A stretch of 64,000 bases of DNA from Cercis canadensis (Eukaryota; Streptophyta; Magnoliopsida; Fabales; Fabaceae). Made by a program: the position numbers and the translations under genes. Each line of letters starts with the position of its first letter. The first letter of the stretch is position 1. Below are positions 26,961-39,974 of this stretch, in pieces. The notes beneath the pieces are model-generated. The model worked only from the letters and a program-made list of their open reading frames with translations, made no database searches and was not told where the DNA came from. The DNA is taken from positions 1,722,587 through 1,786,586 of the forward strand of contig QAOA01000112.1 in assembly GCA_003255065.1 (NCBI GenBank), in the 5' to 3' direction.

Positions 26961-28857
26961 CTTAGTGACCCCATACAATGAACCTTTTAGTTTTGCTACA
27001 GTTTGAGGTACCCAAAAAATATACATATAACATCGAAATATCGTTTAAAGCAGAGGGATGTATATCAACCTATGACATGAAACACATTAATTTATAAGAT
27101 GAAGGAATATGCCATATCACAGGTGATCATTCTCATTTACAACTTATAGACAAAAAGGCATAACAAAGTAATGAATTTTTATCCTGTCTACCGACGGGTA
27201 GATTCCAAACTCTCCACCAGCGGCATCCTATGCTTGACATGTTAATTATTATTTACATATTCTACAACTACCATCAAAAGAAATGTTCTTGTGAAGAAAT
27301 CTTATATGTTTGATTAGGAGAAATGGGGCATCACGAATTGAATTTCGGAGTACTTGTTGAAAAAGGCTCTAATACCAAATTAAATAATCTCATGAACTTA
27401 TGTTATTAAAGAAGATCCAAAACCAATTCTATATCTAACACTTACACCATATATAGACTGTGCCTTTTCGGAAGAGAGTGGAAGGAGAAGTCGGTTGAGC
27501 TTGACGTTTCTTCCTGCTACTTTGTGCTTGCAATCGAACATTGCTGGATCAAATGGATCTAAAAGGAAACTATGGCGAGTTAGGCGCAAATGGAGCTTCA
27601 CTTGGACTTTCTTTTCTTTTATTAAGAATTAAGAAACATCTCTGTTAGAAGAAGTGATCATTGTAAATTCATTAAGCTTAATTTAATGATGAAAGTTTTC
27701 ACTTACAAGAGTTATTAGGTTTGAACCCATATATAAATCTTGCTAATACTTTTTTTTTTTTTTAACGGTAAAAGTATTCTCAAATCAGCTTTCGCGTATT
27801 AAGACTAAGTTTTTTTTTGGGTGATTTTAAGAACGTATCTCCACATCAACCTAGTACATTCAAATGAAAAATTCTCCTAAATTATGGCCCCAAAAATTTG
27901 AACGATAAATCTTCCAATACTAAATGATAATTTATAACATGTATTAAACAACTTGTAGTAACTTTCATTGATCATGTACCTTTTTTAAAGTTGAAGCGCT
28001 TTTAAAAAATTAACTTCAAAACTTGATTTATCCTTGTTATGTTTATATACATATTATATGATATATCCATCTTTAATTGGTGAAAAATCCAAAACATATA
28101 TGTATGAATAAACTATATTATGGTGATATATATCTCTGTTTGGCAACTTCTAGGTCACTTCAGTTCTAAGTAGACCATTATCTTAGGAAGTCACTAGGGT
28201 GCCTCCACCCTTGTCTAAGTGTCCTGTCACATAAGTGCATCTTCTATTACATAGTTATATAAAGATTTAGATTCCTCTCCACAAAAAAAAAAAAAAAAAG
28301 ATTTAGATTACCATTTATTTATTTTGCTTAGAATTCAGTTTTGTTTAGGATTTTTTTTAGTCTAATAAAAGTTACATAAAACGTATGTTATATATATATA
28401 TATACAGGCTATCAATTAACAAAAGAAATAACACATAATTAAATTTATTAATATATTTTACGTATAGTAAAAACACATGGGTCGTTGTGTAAATTCTTGC
28501 CAAAATAATATCCAAAAGGAAAAAGAGTTAGTGAGGAGATTCACAATAGCAATACTTTTGAATAAACATAATTCAAGCGTCTCATATTTTCATATATGAT
28601 TTTCCTCTCTGATTGACTTTCTTTATAGACTTCTAATCAATCTTGTATAGAAAATACTCAATCATCGTTTTAATTCAATTATATTAGTAGAGAGATCTCG
28701 AAATCAAAATTTTCCAGCTTCAGAAGCTCATTGATATGAAATATTTAAAATTTCTAATATCATGCATGAAACCAAACTAACCACACAAAAAAAGAAAGGC
28801 ATACTTTATTTTGTACAAATAAGTAAACATGTTTACGTGATTATTATTTTTTTGGCT
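26961..28857. other. AT-rich intergenic, no gene seen
   Basis: No supported gene. An open frame at 27398-27601 (minus) lies in a less AT-rich patch but matches nothing I know. Confidence 0.5.
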
Positions 28858-28990
28858 AGCTCACTGGAGGTAAGATAATAAAGGGCCGAATAAACTATCA
28901 TTTAAAATTTCATCCTATTTGTTCATGTGGCACTTGAACACGGGGCTTTCATAATAGAATACTCAGTGTTCAACCACTAAGATATCTTTT
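28858..28990 (-). repeat. SINE-like remnant (family with CTCAACCACTGAG core)
   Basis: ACTTGAACACGGGGC with CAGTGTTCAACCACTAAG matches, on the minus strand, the same tRNA-derived type seen at 39239-39334 and 52516-52620. Degraded. Confidence 0.45.
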
Positions 28991-29494
28991 TAAGATCAAA
29001 CATATCCATCACCTTATTATAGACTCATAAATCGTTTAACACTAAACCAAAAGAAACGTATTCAATGAATGTAAAAATAACTTTTAGCGTGGTTGTGCAA
29101 ATTATAATTAAATTCATCTTGACTACATATTTTGGGAGTGACTTGAACCCGAATGTTGAGTGAAAATAGTGCCTCATTTGTCCATAACCCATGGTGGTGA
29201 GCAGACACAATTATTAGTTTAACAACAATTAATATAAAAAATTAAAATTTCTTCTAATTAAAAAAATTATTTTTCTAATAAATATTTAATTACTTGAAGC
29301 CATTCTATCCACCTTGAAAAATTTAAAAAGAGTTTCCTACTTATAAAGAGAAATGTTACTTATACATCACAATTACATATTATTTCATACCACAATAGGC
29401 CCCAATTGAATTTGAATTATTCCAAAAAAGTTTTGAATGAGTCCTATTAAAATTATAAGGTGGTTGAAAAGTATGATATAAAATGGTACAAAAT

Positions 29495-29662
29495 CAAGTG
29501 TGACTAGTTAGTAAACTAAGTTCTATGTGGGGTGAACATGAGATAATGTCAGGAGTTCGAACCTCACTAGAAGTACTAGTAGTCAGGACAATGTCGAAAT
29601 TTGAGTGGAGATTAGTCTCACACTAGAGGTGGGGGACCACTTAGTAAAAAACCAAAAAAAAT
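29495..29662 (+). repeat. tRNA-derived SINE remnant
   Basis: A pol III B-box-like GAGTTCGAACC is at 29553-29563, and the tail region GGAGATTAGTCTCACAC ends in TTAGTAAAAAACCAAAAAA. The end resembles that of the element at 48948-49135, suggesting one family. Confidence 0.5.
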
Positions 29663-29972
29663 AACATAACTCAAATTAAGATGGCCCAAATATTGTTTTA
29701 ACTTGGACTAGAGTAGGCGGTGTAACTGATGAACCGAACCCCAATCTGGTCCAGTTCACACCATCGGAGTAAACATGTTTCCGACCGGGTCAAAGATCAA
29801 ACCCAGGTGAACCAGTAAACCAGTGACTCTGTGCCTTTATCGGGTTGATATCCGATCGAAGTTTAAAATTGTAGTTTCAACTTCCTCATGGTGTAACAAA
29901 TGATGACATAATATTGGTATATTTCTATTTCACAGGGGTAAGTCTTCTCATTTATTAAAAATTGTGGGATGA

Positions 29973-32785
29973 CATGTTCATTTCATTCCTTTTATCAACT
30001 AAGATTTTTTATTACTTTCAAATCGCTGACATTCTATGTTTGGGAGTTTGAAGTTTGATGAAATGGAAAAAATCATAAAAGGAAGGGAAGGGACCACGAA
30101 TTACTTTTCCCTTATTTGGATGGTTAAGTAAGAAGGGAATGGAAACTACCTTTTACTTATTTGGGAGTTACCGTGAAAGTGAAGGGGAAAGAATAATATG
30201 TGTCTATAATATACATTAATGAAATTGTGTATCAATATTGTAGAATATATAACCCTTGAATTGGCTAAGCACAGGAGACTAGAGTTTGCAAGTCATTATA
30301 TCTAAAGGTTTTTGTTGAGTTTGCACAAGTACACAACTCTTGAATTATGTATTGTAGCCTTTTCCGTTATAGTGATTTTATAATTTTTAATTAAAAAGAT
30401 GTTCCATTCTCCTCTGCCTTCACCCCGATTTGAGAGGGAATGAAATTTGGGGTGAGGGGATGGAATGAAATTGGACTCCTTTCCATTTCATTAATTCCTC
30501 TTGCTGAAATATATATATATATATATATTTTTTTAATGATAAAGGTATCATTGGATCAGCTTTCACACATCAAGTCTTTCTTTCGATAATCTTAAGACGT
30601 ACCCTCACATTAGTCTTATGCAGAGAAATTTTTTTCCTAAATACTGGCCTTAAGTGCTAAAAAATCTTTTAAACAATTAATGAAATGTTATTTTTTTTCC
30701 TTCTATTTCATCTCTTCCCTTCTGTTCCATCCATCAAAACATGGCGAAATTAAGGAAAATGTCAAATAGTGCCGACTATTCTTCGGTGCACTTACATAAA
30801 AACCGTGGCGACGACGAATACAACCAAAACGTTGCATGATTGCATGGTAACGTTGTGTAAGGTGTCCTTACGATTATAATAGAGGTTGTAGTAATGAGAG
30901 TGAACAACCATCGCAGAGCCACAAAGGAGTGACGGGGGCAGCCGCTCCCCTTTACTCGTTTCTCATACCCTATTATATGTATCCTCAACAACATTTTTGC
31001 TCTCTGAAAACGTTATTTGGCACTTCTAGCAAGTGACAACCCATAGATCTCTTCAACCATTGCCTAGGTCTTACCCTTTGGTTTGTTTTGGATAAATCAT
31101 GCCCTAATAAGTGGAGACCCTGGCCTAGGTTTAAGTGCATGAAACGATAGATTATGTAAAGAATTGATTTCAAGTATAATTGATTTTGAAATAATTTATT
31201 TTAAAAAATTTAATTTTATGATTGGATATGTTATTTGAAAAGAGGTTTTACAATCATCAATTTTTGTTTTGATTGTATAATGAAAATTGCTTTTGGGTAT
31301 TAAATTAATGAAAAGGGTATGAAGTTAGTTTGGGTATAATTTGTTGAAAAATAAATTAGGGGCAATTTAGTCAAAACANCATGTTCATTTCATTCCTTTT
31401 ATCAACTAAGATTTTTTATTACTTTCAAATCGCTGACATTCTATGTTTGGGAGTTTGAAGTTTGATGAAATGGAAAAAATCATAAAAGGAAGGGAAGGGA
31501 CCACGAATTACTTTTCCCTTATTTGGATGGTTAAGTAAGAAGGGAATGGAAACTACCTTTTACTTATTTGGGAGTTACCGTGAAAGTGAAGGGGAAAGAA
31601 TAATATGTGTCTATAATATACATTAATGAAATTGTGTATCAATATTGTAGAATATATAACCCTTGAATTGGCTAAGCACAAGAGACTAGAGTTTGCAAGT
31701 CATTACATCTAAAGGTTTTTGTTGAGTTTGCACAAGTACACAACTCTTGAATTATGTATTGTAGCCTTTTCCCTTATAGTGATTTTATAATTTTTAATTA
31801 AAAAGATGTTCCATTCTCCTCTGCCTTCACCCCGATTTGAGAGGGAATGAAATTTGGGGTGAGGGGATGGAATGAAATTGGACTCCTTTCCATTTCATTA
31901 ATTCCTCTTGCTGAAATATATATATATATATATATTTTTTTAATGATAAAGGTATCATTGGATCAGCTTTCACACATCAAGTCTTTCTTTCGATAATCTT
32001 AAGACGTACCCTCACATTAGTCTTATGCAGAGAAATTTTTTTCCTAAATACTGGCCTTAAGTGCTAAAAAATCTTTTAAACAATTAATGAAATGTTATTT
32101 TTTTTCCTTCTATTTCATCTCTTCCCTTCTGTTCCATCCATCAAAACATGGCGAAATTAAGGAAAATGTCAAATAGTGCCGACTATTCTTCGGTGCACTT
32201 ACATAAAAACCGTGGCGACGACGAATACAACCAAAACGTTGCATGATTGCATGGTAACGTTGTGTAAGGTGTCCTTACGATTATAATAGAGGTTGTAGTA
32301 ATGAGAGTGAACAACCATCGCAGAGCCACAAAGGAGTGACGGGGGCAGCCGCTCCCCTTTACTCGTTTCTCATACCCTATTATATGTATCCTCAACAACA
32401 TTTTTGCTCTCTGAAAACGTTATTTGGCACTTCTAGCAAGTGACAACCCATAGATCTCTTCAACCATTGCCTAGGTCTTACCCTTTGGTTTGTTTTGGAT
32501 AAATCATGCCCTAATAAGTGGAGACCCTGGCCTAGGTTTAAGTGCATGAAACGATAGATTATGTAAAGAATTGATTTCAAGTATAATTGATTTTGAAATA
32601 ATTTATTTTAAAAAATTTAATTTTATGATTGGATATGTTATTTGAAAAGAGGTTTTACAATCATCAATTTTTGTTTTGATTGTATAATGAAAATTGCTTT
32701 TGGGTATTAAATTAATGAAAAGGGTATGAAGTTAGTTTAGGTATAATTTGTTGAAAAATAAATTAGGGGCAATTTAGTCAAAACA
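29973..32785. repeat. 1.4-kb near-identical tandem copies around N at 31379
   Basis: 29973-31378 and 31380-32785 are copies at a constant offset of 1,407 bases with only about four substitutions that I can find (for example CACAGGAG/CACAAGAG, TTCCGTTA/TTCCCTTA, TTTGGGTA/TTTAGGTA). A single N separates them. This is almost certainly an unmerged overlap of two haplotype contigs. The open frames at 30776-31173 recur identically at 32183-32580 and do not read as a gene. Confidence 0.93.
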
Positions 32786-32807
32786 CAAAAATAGTTACCA
32801 AGAGCTT

Positions 32808-33112
32808 TTCATTGCGAATCAAAAGTTCCATGGCATTGCTTCTAGTAGATAAAATCTCCATTGAGAATGATAAAAAGCTTCTTCAATATTTTTCAAACAA
32901 GGAGCTTACTTCCCCATAATTTTTTCCAATACATATCTCTTTTTTCAACGAGGAGCTTTNTTCATTGCGAATCAAAAATTCCATGGCATTGCTTCTAGTA
33001 GATAAAATCTCCATTGAGAATGATAAAAAGCTTTTTCAATATTTTTCAAACAAGGAGCTTACTTCCCCATAATTTTTTCCAATACATATCTCTTTTTTCA
33101 ACAAGGAGCTTT
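32808..33112. repeat. 152-bp near-identical copies around N at 32960
   Basis: 32808-32959 and 32961-33112, starting TTCATTGCGAATCAAAA, differ at a few bases. This is the same artefact pattern, directly after the 1.4-kb one. Confidence 0.9.
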
Positions 33113-33598
33113 CTCCCCATAATTTATTCAAAAGCTTTAATGATGGGCGTAGAATCAAATCTAAACATGCACTAAAAGCTGGCCCCAAATGAGATGTCCC
33201 ATTTTCTCTAATGGATATCTTTTTCATGTATTTTCTCTTTTCACTTCTACTATTTGTTGCTTTTCCTTTCTCTACTTTGCCTTTAGCAGAAGACATTGAT
33301 AATGTTAGATATGTTTTGAGAAAGATATGAAGACGAGCTCTTGCTATCTGGAGTCCCCACTTTGGCACTTCCCCACGCATGTAAGAGAGGTTGACAGAAG
33401 AGAGAGAGGGTTTAGGGTATGCCATTTTCCATCTTTCACGCTTGCTCTAACAAAAGAATTTCATCATTATCATAGTGTCACCAAATGAGGTCAAATTGTG
33501 TGATATCAGCACTCTCAATTTTACATGTGCCACAACATTAATAGTACGGATGAGATATATTATAAATAGATTCATACGTATTTAATATAATATTATCG

Positions 33599-33690
33599 TT
33601 CAAATGACTTGTAACTGAGTGGTACTAAGGTCATTTTCCAGACTTATAAGTTCTGTGTTTGAACCCAGAGTTATAGCCAAAATACCAAAA
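33599..33690 (+). repeat. tRNA-derived SINE remnant, family with GTAACTGAGTGGTACTA
   Basis: GTAACTGAGTGGTACTAAGG (A-box-like) and GTGTTTGAACCC (B-box-like, 33655-33666) lie about 40 bases apart. Inverted relatives are at 37669-37748, and a diverged one is at 41141-41244. Confidence 0.55.
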
Positions 33691-36498
33691 AGAAAATATA
33701 ATATTGTCAATTTTAGGCTCTTTATAAGTTTAAATAAAGAAAACTAATTCTTAATTTTGGGCCTCAAAATAACAATTGGACATTTTTTGCCCAGCCTTTT
33801 TTTAAAAAAAAATTATTTTTTCAAAATTTTAGACTTTTTTAATATTTATTTTTGATTTATTTCTTCATTCATGAAATAAAAAATTTAAGAAAATGAGCTG
33901 AACTATTTACAATTAAGGCTATATAGAGATGGACTAGTTTACAATATGGGATTTTTTACCCAACCTGAATTGACATTGCTGATTCGACATGGCGACATCT
34001 CTATATTTATTTTTTTAAAAAAAATATTTAGTCCATCACTTTAAAAATACAATAAAAGTGTAATAAAAATTCAAACTATACAAAAACATTTGAATAGTTT
34101 CAATTTAAAATGAGGTATTTCTAATTTTAAAATTTTATGACAGCATATTACAAAAAAAAAAATTATGAGAGAAATTATATTGAATTTAACATTGCTCCTC
34201 CGTCCCACGTTTTTTTCTTTTTTTGTTTTTCTGAGGTCAATGCTTCGTAAGTTAGTAGTATAAGATATTCTATTTTTTCCTTGGCCGGCTATAAGACATT
34301 CCATTTTTAAGTGATATATATAATATACAAATCAGATTATATTCTCAAAATGTAATATTACTACTCATTTCCAAATAGCAAGAACTATGGTTCCATTGCA
34401 ACAGAGAATATTCCTAGCCGGACAGAGAAGGATGTTTAATATTTTAATCAAAGTAGTTAATATCCTTTTATAAAGTGAAAAATATTTTAGTCAAAGTATA
34501 TATTTGTAGAGGAATAATGGAATCTCTCGTTGTCTCATGCATCTAGCAAATACGTATCAAACAATAATTATTATTATTTTGACATTTTCATGTATATTGA
34601 GACTACGGCTCGTTTGGAAATGCTATTACTGTCAGAAAGCTATACAGCAAAAGAACATTCAAAATAATCATTAAAGTGTTTGGTGAAGATTATTGTATAG
34701 CCATTAAAGTGTTTGGTGAAGATTATTGTATAGCTGTTGTAACTATTTAAAATTGTAAAAGTATATCATATGTTTTAGTAGATAAAGTTTTAAATATGGC
34801 AATGACTAGTGCTGCTTATTTTTAGCTTAGTAAAATATTTAAAAATTTATGAGAAGTTTTCAAAAATTGTTTTTCAATATTATAAAGGAAACGCTTTTAA
34901 AATATTGAAAATAAAATGATCATACACTAATTAGATATGCAACCCATTTAGCTCACGTATTTGGGGAGGGGGAGGATTATATAACGATTCTATTTTTTTA
35001 AAGATAAAAATATTTATATTATTAATTTATATCTATATTGATATTTACTGTGAGAGCTAGTTATAAATATAATATTAGGAATAAATTTCAAAACTTAGAG
35101 GCTACTAGATTTTAAACCTAGACTTAAAAAAAGAAAAAAAAAATACTCCCAAAACTTTAATTTGTCATCAGTGAAATATAGAGTTTTGTTGATGATTTTT
35201 TAATATACTCAAAAGATATCTAGGGGTAAATATAAAGAGAGTATCATTTACTCTCTTTTCAAAGAGTGACGATGAGTGTAAATGGTATTCTTTAAGTATG
35301 TCTCATATATTTAATAATCTGAGGAGATGTAAATAAGAAGAAGGGAGAAGAGTTTGAGGAGATAAAAATTAGTGAAGGAGGTCCAAAATATTTCTCCCTC
35401 TATTACTCATATAAATAATTTCTCTCAATTTATTTTAATAACCAAACATAATTAAAAAAAGTAAATTTTATTATTTTTATTCCCTACTAAACATACCCTA
35501 ATTATTATTCCTTTAAATTCACAAGATTTTTTTTTTACCTTTTTAGTGCATGCCCGCGTGGAAGCCCTTGTTCCCCACCATGTCCCCCATGACAATTCCT
35601 TCCTTCACCTTCACGGAACCTCCCCCCCTCCCTTCTCTCTTCCCCTTTTTTCTTAATCTCACAGTTTACCAAAGCTCTATCTTTCTCGTTTTAGCTATGG
35701 TGAATGGAGTTATTGCAGACCTTCAAATTTCTCGTTCTTGTTTGATTTATAAGAAATTGGTTATGGTAGATTTAAGGTTGATTTCTTCTTCTTGTTGTTA
35801 TACTCTATGGTCAAAGAAAGCTAGAATTGCTTTCTGTACATAGCAGAAGTCTTCCACTCCATCATAGCAAGAGGGGGGAAAGCTTTAGGTTGACATGGCA
35901 CTTTCTCTACCATTGATCTTGTTAATGAAAATGAATCGTTTAGATTAGACTAATATCACAATATCGCATTACTCCTAATATAACTGGACCCAAATCCCCA
36001 AAAGTAAAGGAGGCGCAACCTAAATGAGTTGTTTTCTTAACCTAAGGTTTAATCTTATCTCAAAACCTAATTTTTTTTTAGTTTAGTGGCCAAAAATTTT
36101 ACTTTCTAGCACCAGAAAATAAAGATAGTTTTCAAATTTCATGAATTGCAATTTTAATCAATGAGAAGATCCTTAATTATATATACAAATACTCAAATTA
36201 AGTTGCCCCCTCTCCAAATGGAACTTCACGATATTTATAATAACCAATAAAATAGACTAACTTATTAAAAAGAAAGATGTGTGTCACATAATGAGTAGAT
36301 TAATAATTTCGTTTTTAAAAGATTAAAGTCTATATGAGTTTGGTCTTAAAACATTTTTTTGGTCTTATTTTAGTATGCTACTTCTTTTCTTTTTTTCTAA
36401 CAATAATGATATTTTCAAGCTAACTTTTATGCATCAAGATTAAGTCCGAAGATTTTAAGGGCGCACTCGCTTTATCGGTTTGGTGCATCATCAAACCC
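33691..36498. other. AT-rich intergenic, no gene seen
   Basis: Holds a short tandem duplication (34670-34734) and a 97-codon open frame at 35550-35843 that is pyrimidine-rich at its start and matches no family I know. Nothing else to support. Confidence 0.5.
34670..34734. repeat. Two identical 32-bp tandem copies
   Basis: ATTAAAGTGTTTGGTGAAG... occurs at 34670-34701 and 34703-34734 with no difference. A recent slip or repair event inside a sequence that starts like a TIR element (GCTCGTTTGG near 34606). Confidence 0.85.
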
Positions 36499-37490
36499 GT
36501 TTGGTAAATAGGATAAATAAGATATGATAACTTATCTATCCTATCTTGCCATTATCTAATGTTTGATGGATTAACAGGATAGGATAAAGCTATCATGTTG
36601 ACTATGTTTATCCTCTTGCCAATAGGATAACTAATCCTAAGGTGGGGATCTATATATTTTTGAACAGGATACGATAAACATATTAAATATATTAAAATAA
36701 GTATTATAATTTATATAATTAATAATATAAAATAAATACTAAAATATATTTTAATAATTTATAATAAATCTACTAGTTAATAAAAATTATATTCAACTAA
36801 TAACTATTATATTGATTAAATTTTATGTTAACTTTTTATCAAGAAAATAACACACTATTCATTGTTTTGTAATAAATATTAAGTGTGTCAATATAAATAT
36901 TATTATAATACAAATTGTACAATATAATAAAATTATTATTACTGTTACTTGTTATTAACTAAAAATAAAAATTATTATCACTTAATAAGTAATAATAAAT
37001 AAAGTTATTGTTCATAAGTAAAGATTATATATACTTGATAATTACGTCAACTATTATAAAAATATTATTACAATTAGTATATTGTATAATATATAATAAT
37101 TATTATTGAATAACCATGCAATAATGAAGTTACTTTTCCTAAAAATTATTTAAATTAAATAATAATTAAATAAAATATATTATTATATTTTAAAAATATT
37201 ATCATAAAATATTTGAAATTTATATATATATATATATATATATATTGTCAGTAGATAAATAGTGATTGCCTTTGCAATCAAGGGGATTCAAACTAAAGAA
37301 ATTGGTAAAGAAACTAGCCTTACATTAACATAATTATTATTTTTAATCTTTGACCATTTGTTATTCCGCTTCACTTGTCAAACAATGGATAATATATGTT
37401 TTTATCATGCATGTATCCTATCCTATCTATATCCAACTCTCTTATCATATCTACTCTTATCTTATTTGATCCACCAAATGATCTCTAAAA
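36499..37490. mobile_element. AT-rich TIR element, copy 2
   Basis: The left end GTTTGGTAAATAGGATAAAT and the right end (reverse complement ATTTGGTGGATCAAATAAG) are imperfect inverted repeats about 990 bp apart. The inside is extremely AT-rich without coding capacity and matches copy 1 (21185-21940) over several blocks. A (TA)n run is at 37221-37245. No clear target duplication. Confidence 0.6.
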
Positions 37491-37668
37491 CTATTATTGG
37501 AAGATGAAATTTTGGTAACAATTTGATAGTGCATTTAATATTTTCATACAAAAGGTAAAATTAATTTAATTAGTCTCTAAAGGTTAATGGTGAGAATTTC
37601 AACTCTTGTCTCGTCAAGTATTAAAAACAATTCCCCTAAACAAAAGTATTGAATTATTTGGTACTTTG

Positions 37669-37748
37669 GCTAGGACTCTAGGTTCAAACAAAAAATCTAC
37701 AAGCCTTGAAGATTAACTAAGTACCACTCAGTCACTAGCCATTTGGTA
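37669..37748 (-). repeat. tRNA-derived SINE remnant (inverted relative of 33599-33690)
   Basis: On the minus strand it reads GTGACTGAGTGGTACTTAG, then GTTTGAACCTAGAG, then CCTAGCC, the same order as the plus-strand copy at 33599. Confidence 0.55.
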
Positions 37749-39061
37749 CAATTAATTTTTTTTGTCCATCGAAAGCTACACCAAAATGTAGTACCATATC
37801 TAGTCTTCTAATTCACCCAAGTGGATTTAAATTTGAGAGTTTCGTAATGGAGTATCTATTGCTCAACCATATTAGAGTATCTTTTGGAAACCTCTATACA
37901 TAATTACTCAAATAAATAAACTATTACTATTTTAGGCTACTTTTTATTGTATAGGTTAAATTTTGGAAAAACAATTATCTAATTAGAATATTAATTTGTA
38001 AACTATCTTAATTTTGGACTCAAGCAATAACCTAATCTTGGTACTTTTCATCTTCAAATCCATTTGAATTGGCTCAATTTGTCTATATAAATTTTAGATG
38101 GAAAATGCTAGTCAACTTGAGCTTATTGACCTACAAATTGATTTGACAGTCTAAGTGGAGCATCCAGCACTTTTCACTCCTATATGTCAAGTTACTTCTT
38201 TTGTCAATTTTTTTTTTCTAACCAAGTAATACATATAGCATTTAACTTTTCACTCCTATATATGAAGTCGTTGCTACAACTTGAATCCAAGTGACTAAAC
38301 CTGAGCAAGATTTATAAATCAACGTTAACAATTTGGGTTTTAGTTAAATTCTATTCCTTTCAGAACAAAGTTGTAATATTTTTCACTTTAGCTTTTCAAT
38401 CAGATCTATAGATGATTGGAAAATTGTGCTTACCTTTCACCATATTAGAGAACAATAATGATGAGTTTGATAATCAAACGCCTAATGATTACTATCTTTC
38501 AGATATCGGTCCTAGGTTATTGCTATCATAATAAACCACTTTATTAGTTAAATCGACACGCACCTCAAGATTCAGCCAGAAGATTTGGCATCCATCAAGT
38601 TATTAATTATGTCATCTTTGAAACTATTCTGATATTTTTCATAAAATTTTATGTGGTGCTAATCACGTTGAGAGGGCCATCAAGAAATTTATAATAGTCT
38701 CTCCATTTACACATCACTAATGTATACATCTGTACAAATATTTGCATCTATATAAACTATTAGAATCGCACTAAAATTGTACACAATCGGAATAAAATTT
38801 TAGTTGACATCTCTATAGTGTGCAACTGTCATTGTTTGAGACTTTCAGTCATAGTAGTAAAGTCATGCAAACCTTGTGGTAAACAATAAGAATAATGTTT
38901 TGAAAGTTTATATATAACAGTAAAACGGGGAAAATTAAAGTTTTTCTTTTTCTATTTTGGTGAAGAGGAATTAAAGTTAAATAATGTTGACCAAAATATA
39001 ATTAAATTTCAGGGAAGATGGTAATGTATGGATTAGCGAGGGAAAGGGAGTAAAAGTTATA
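37749..39061. other. AT-rich intergenic, no gene seen
   Basis: No supported gene or clear element. Confidence 0.5.
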
Positions 39062-39974
39062 TTTCTTTTTTGTTATTAATTTGGTCCATAGTTTATAGAT
39101 CAACTTGTATAATCCTAGTTGCAAGTATCTAGAATAAATTTCAACTTTCCTCAAAGAGGAGAAAAGGTTACCATTGTTGAACATCTCACATTTTTTTTTG
39201 TTCATTAAAGATTAATAGGAGGTAGCTTAATATCTCTTATAATCCCACACCACCAGGCCGGTTTCTATAAAATTTGAATATGGTACCTCCATGATGAAAT
39301 ATCCGGTGCTCAACTATTGAGCTGTCCCCTTGAAAACATATCACAAAGGCAAAATAAAACCGAAAAAGAACATTGAGATTCAGTAAATCAAAAGCATCTC
39401 ATGATATTACTACAAGCAAAATGTGTGGTGTCACATATATCAAACATAATCATCTTGAGCCTATATTTTTTTTTTTGGGTACGTTGGCTTGGTATCGTAT
39501 TCCTATATTCAAAACACTTNTTTCTTTTTTGTTATTAATTTGGTCCATAGTTTATAGATCAACTTGTATAATCCTGGTTGCAGGTATCTAGAATAAATTT
39601 CAACTTCAAAGAGGAGAAAAGGTTACCATTGTTGAACATCTCACTTTTTTTTTTGTTCATTAAAGATTAATAGGAGGTAGCTTAATATCTCTTATAATCC
39701 CACACCACCGGGCCGGTTTTAATAAAATTTGAATATGGTACCTCCATGATGAAATATCTGATGCTCAACTATTGAGCTGTCCCCTTGAAAACATATCACA
39801 AAGGCAAAATAAAACCGAAAAAGAACATTGAGATTCAGTAAATCAAAAGCATCTCATGATATTACTACAAGCAAAATGTGTGGTGTCACATATATCAAAC
39901 ATAATCATCTTGAGCCTATATTTTTTTTTTTGGGTACGTTGGCTTGGTATCGTATTCCTATATTCAAAACACTT
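39062..39974. repeat. 458-bp near-identical copies around N at 39520
   Basis: 39062-39519 and 39521-39974, starting TTTCTTTTTTGTTATTAATT and ending TATTCAAAACACTT, differ by a few substitutions and short indels. This is the artefact pattern. Each copy includes a minus-strand SINE-like remnant (39239-39334 and about 39697-39793) with GGTGCTCAACTATTGAGCTG. Confidence 0.92.

Noticed and set aside
27360-27400. A word resembling the tRNA-Met primer site of copia-type elements (complement of GGTATTAGAGCC)
   Set aside because: No LTR borders or element domains around it; a short match alone is weak.
30776-32580. Open frames of 72 and 62 codons seen twice with identical sequence
   Set aside because: They are the same frames in the two assembly copies, with no recognisable family.
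29973-32785. A 1.4-kb tandem duplication as a biological event
   Set aside because: A single N lies exactly at the seam and the copies differ by only a few bases. The same pattern recurs at other Ns in the window.
33036-33425. 129-codon minus-strand open frame
   Set aside because: It overlaps the N-marked duplicate at its end and lies in repeat-like sequence. No domain or family is visible.
35550-35843. 97-codon open frame with a pyrimidine-rich start
   Set aside because: No family recognised, no splice context and no promoter signal; mentioned only as unassigned.
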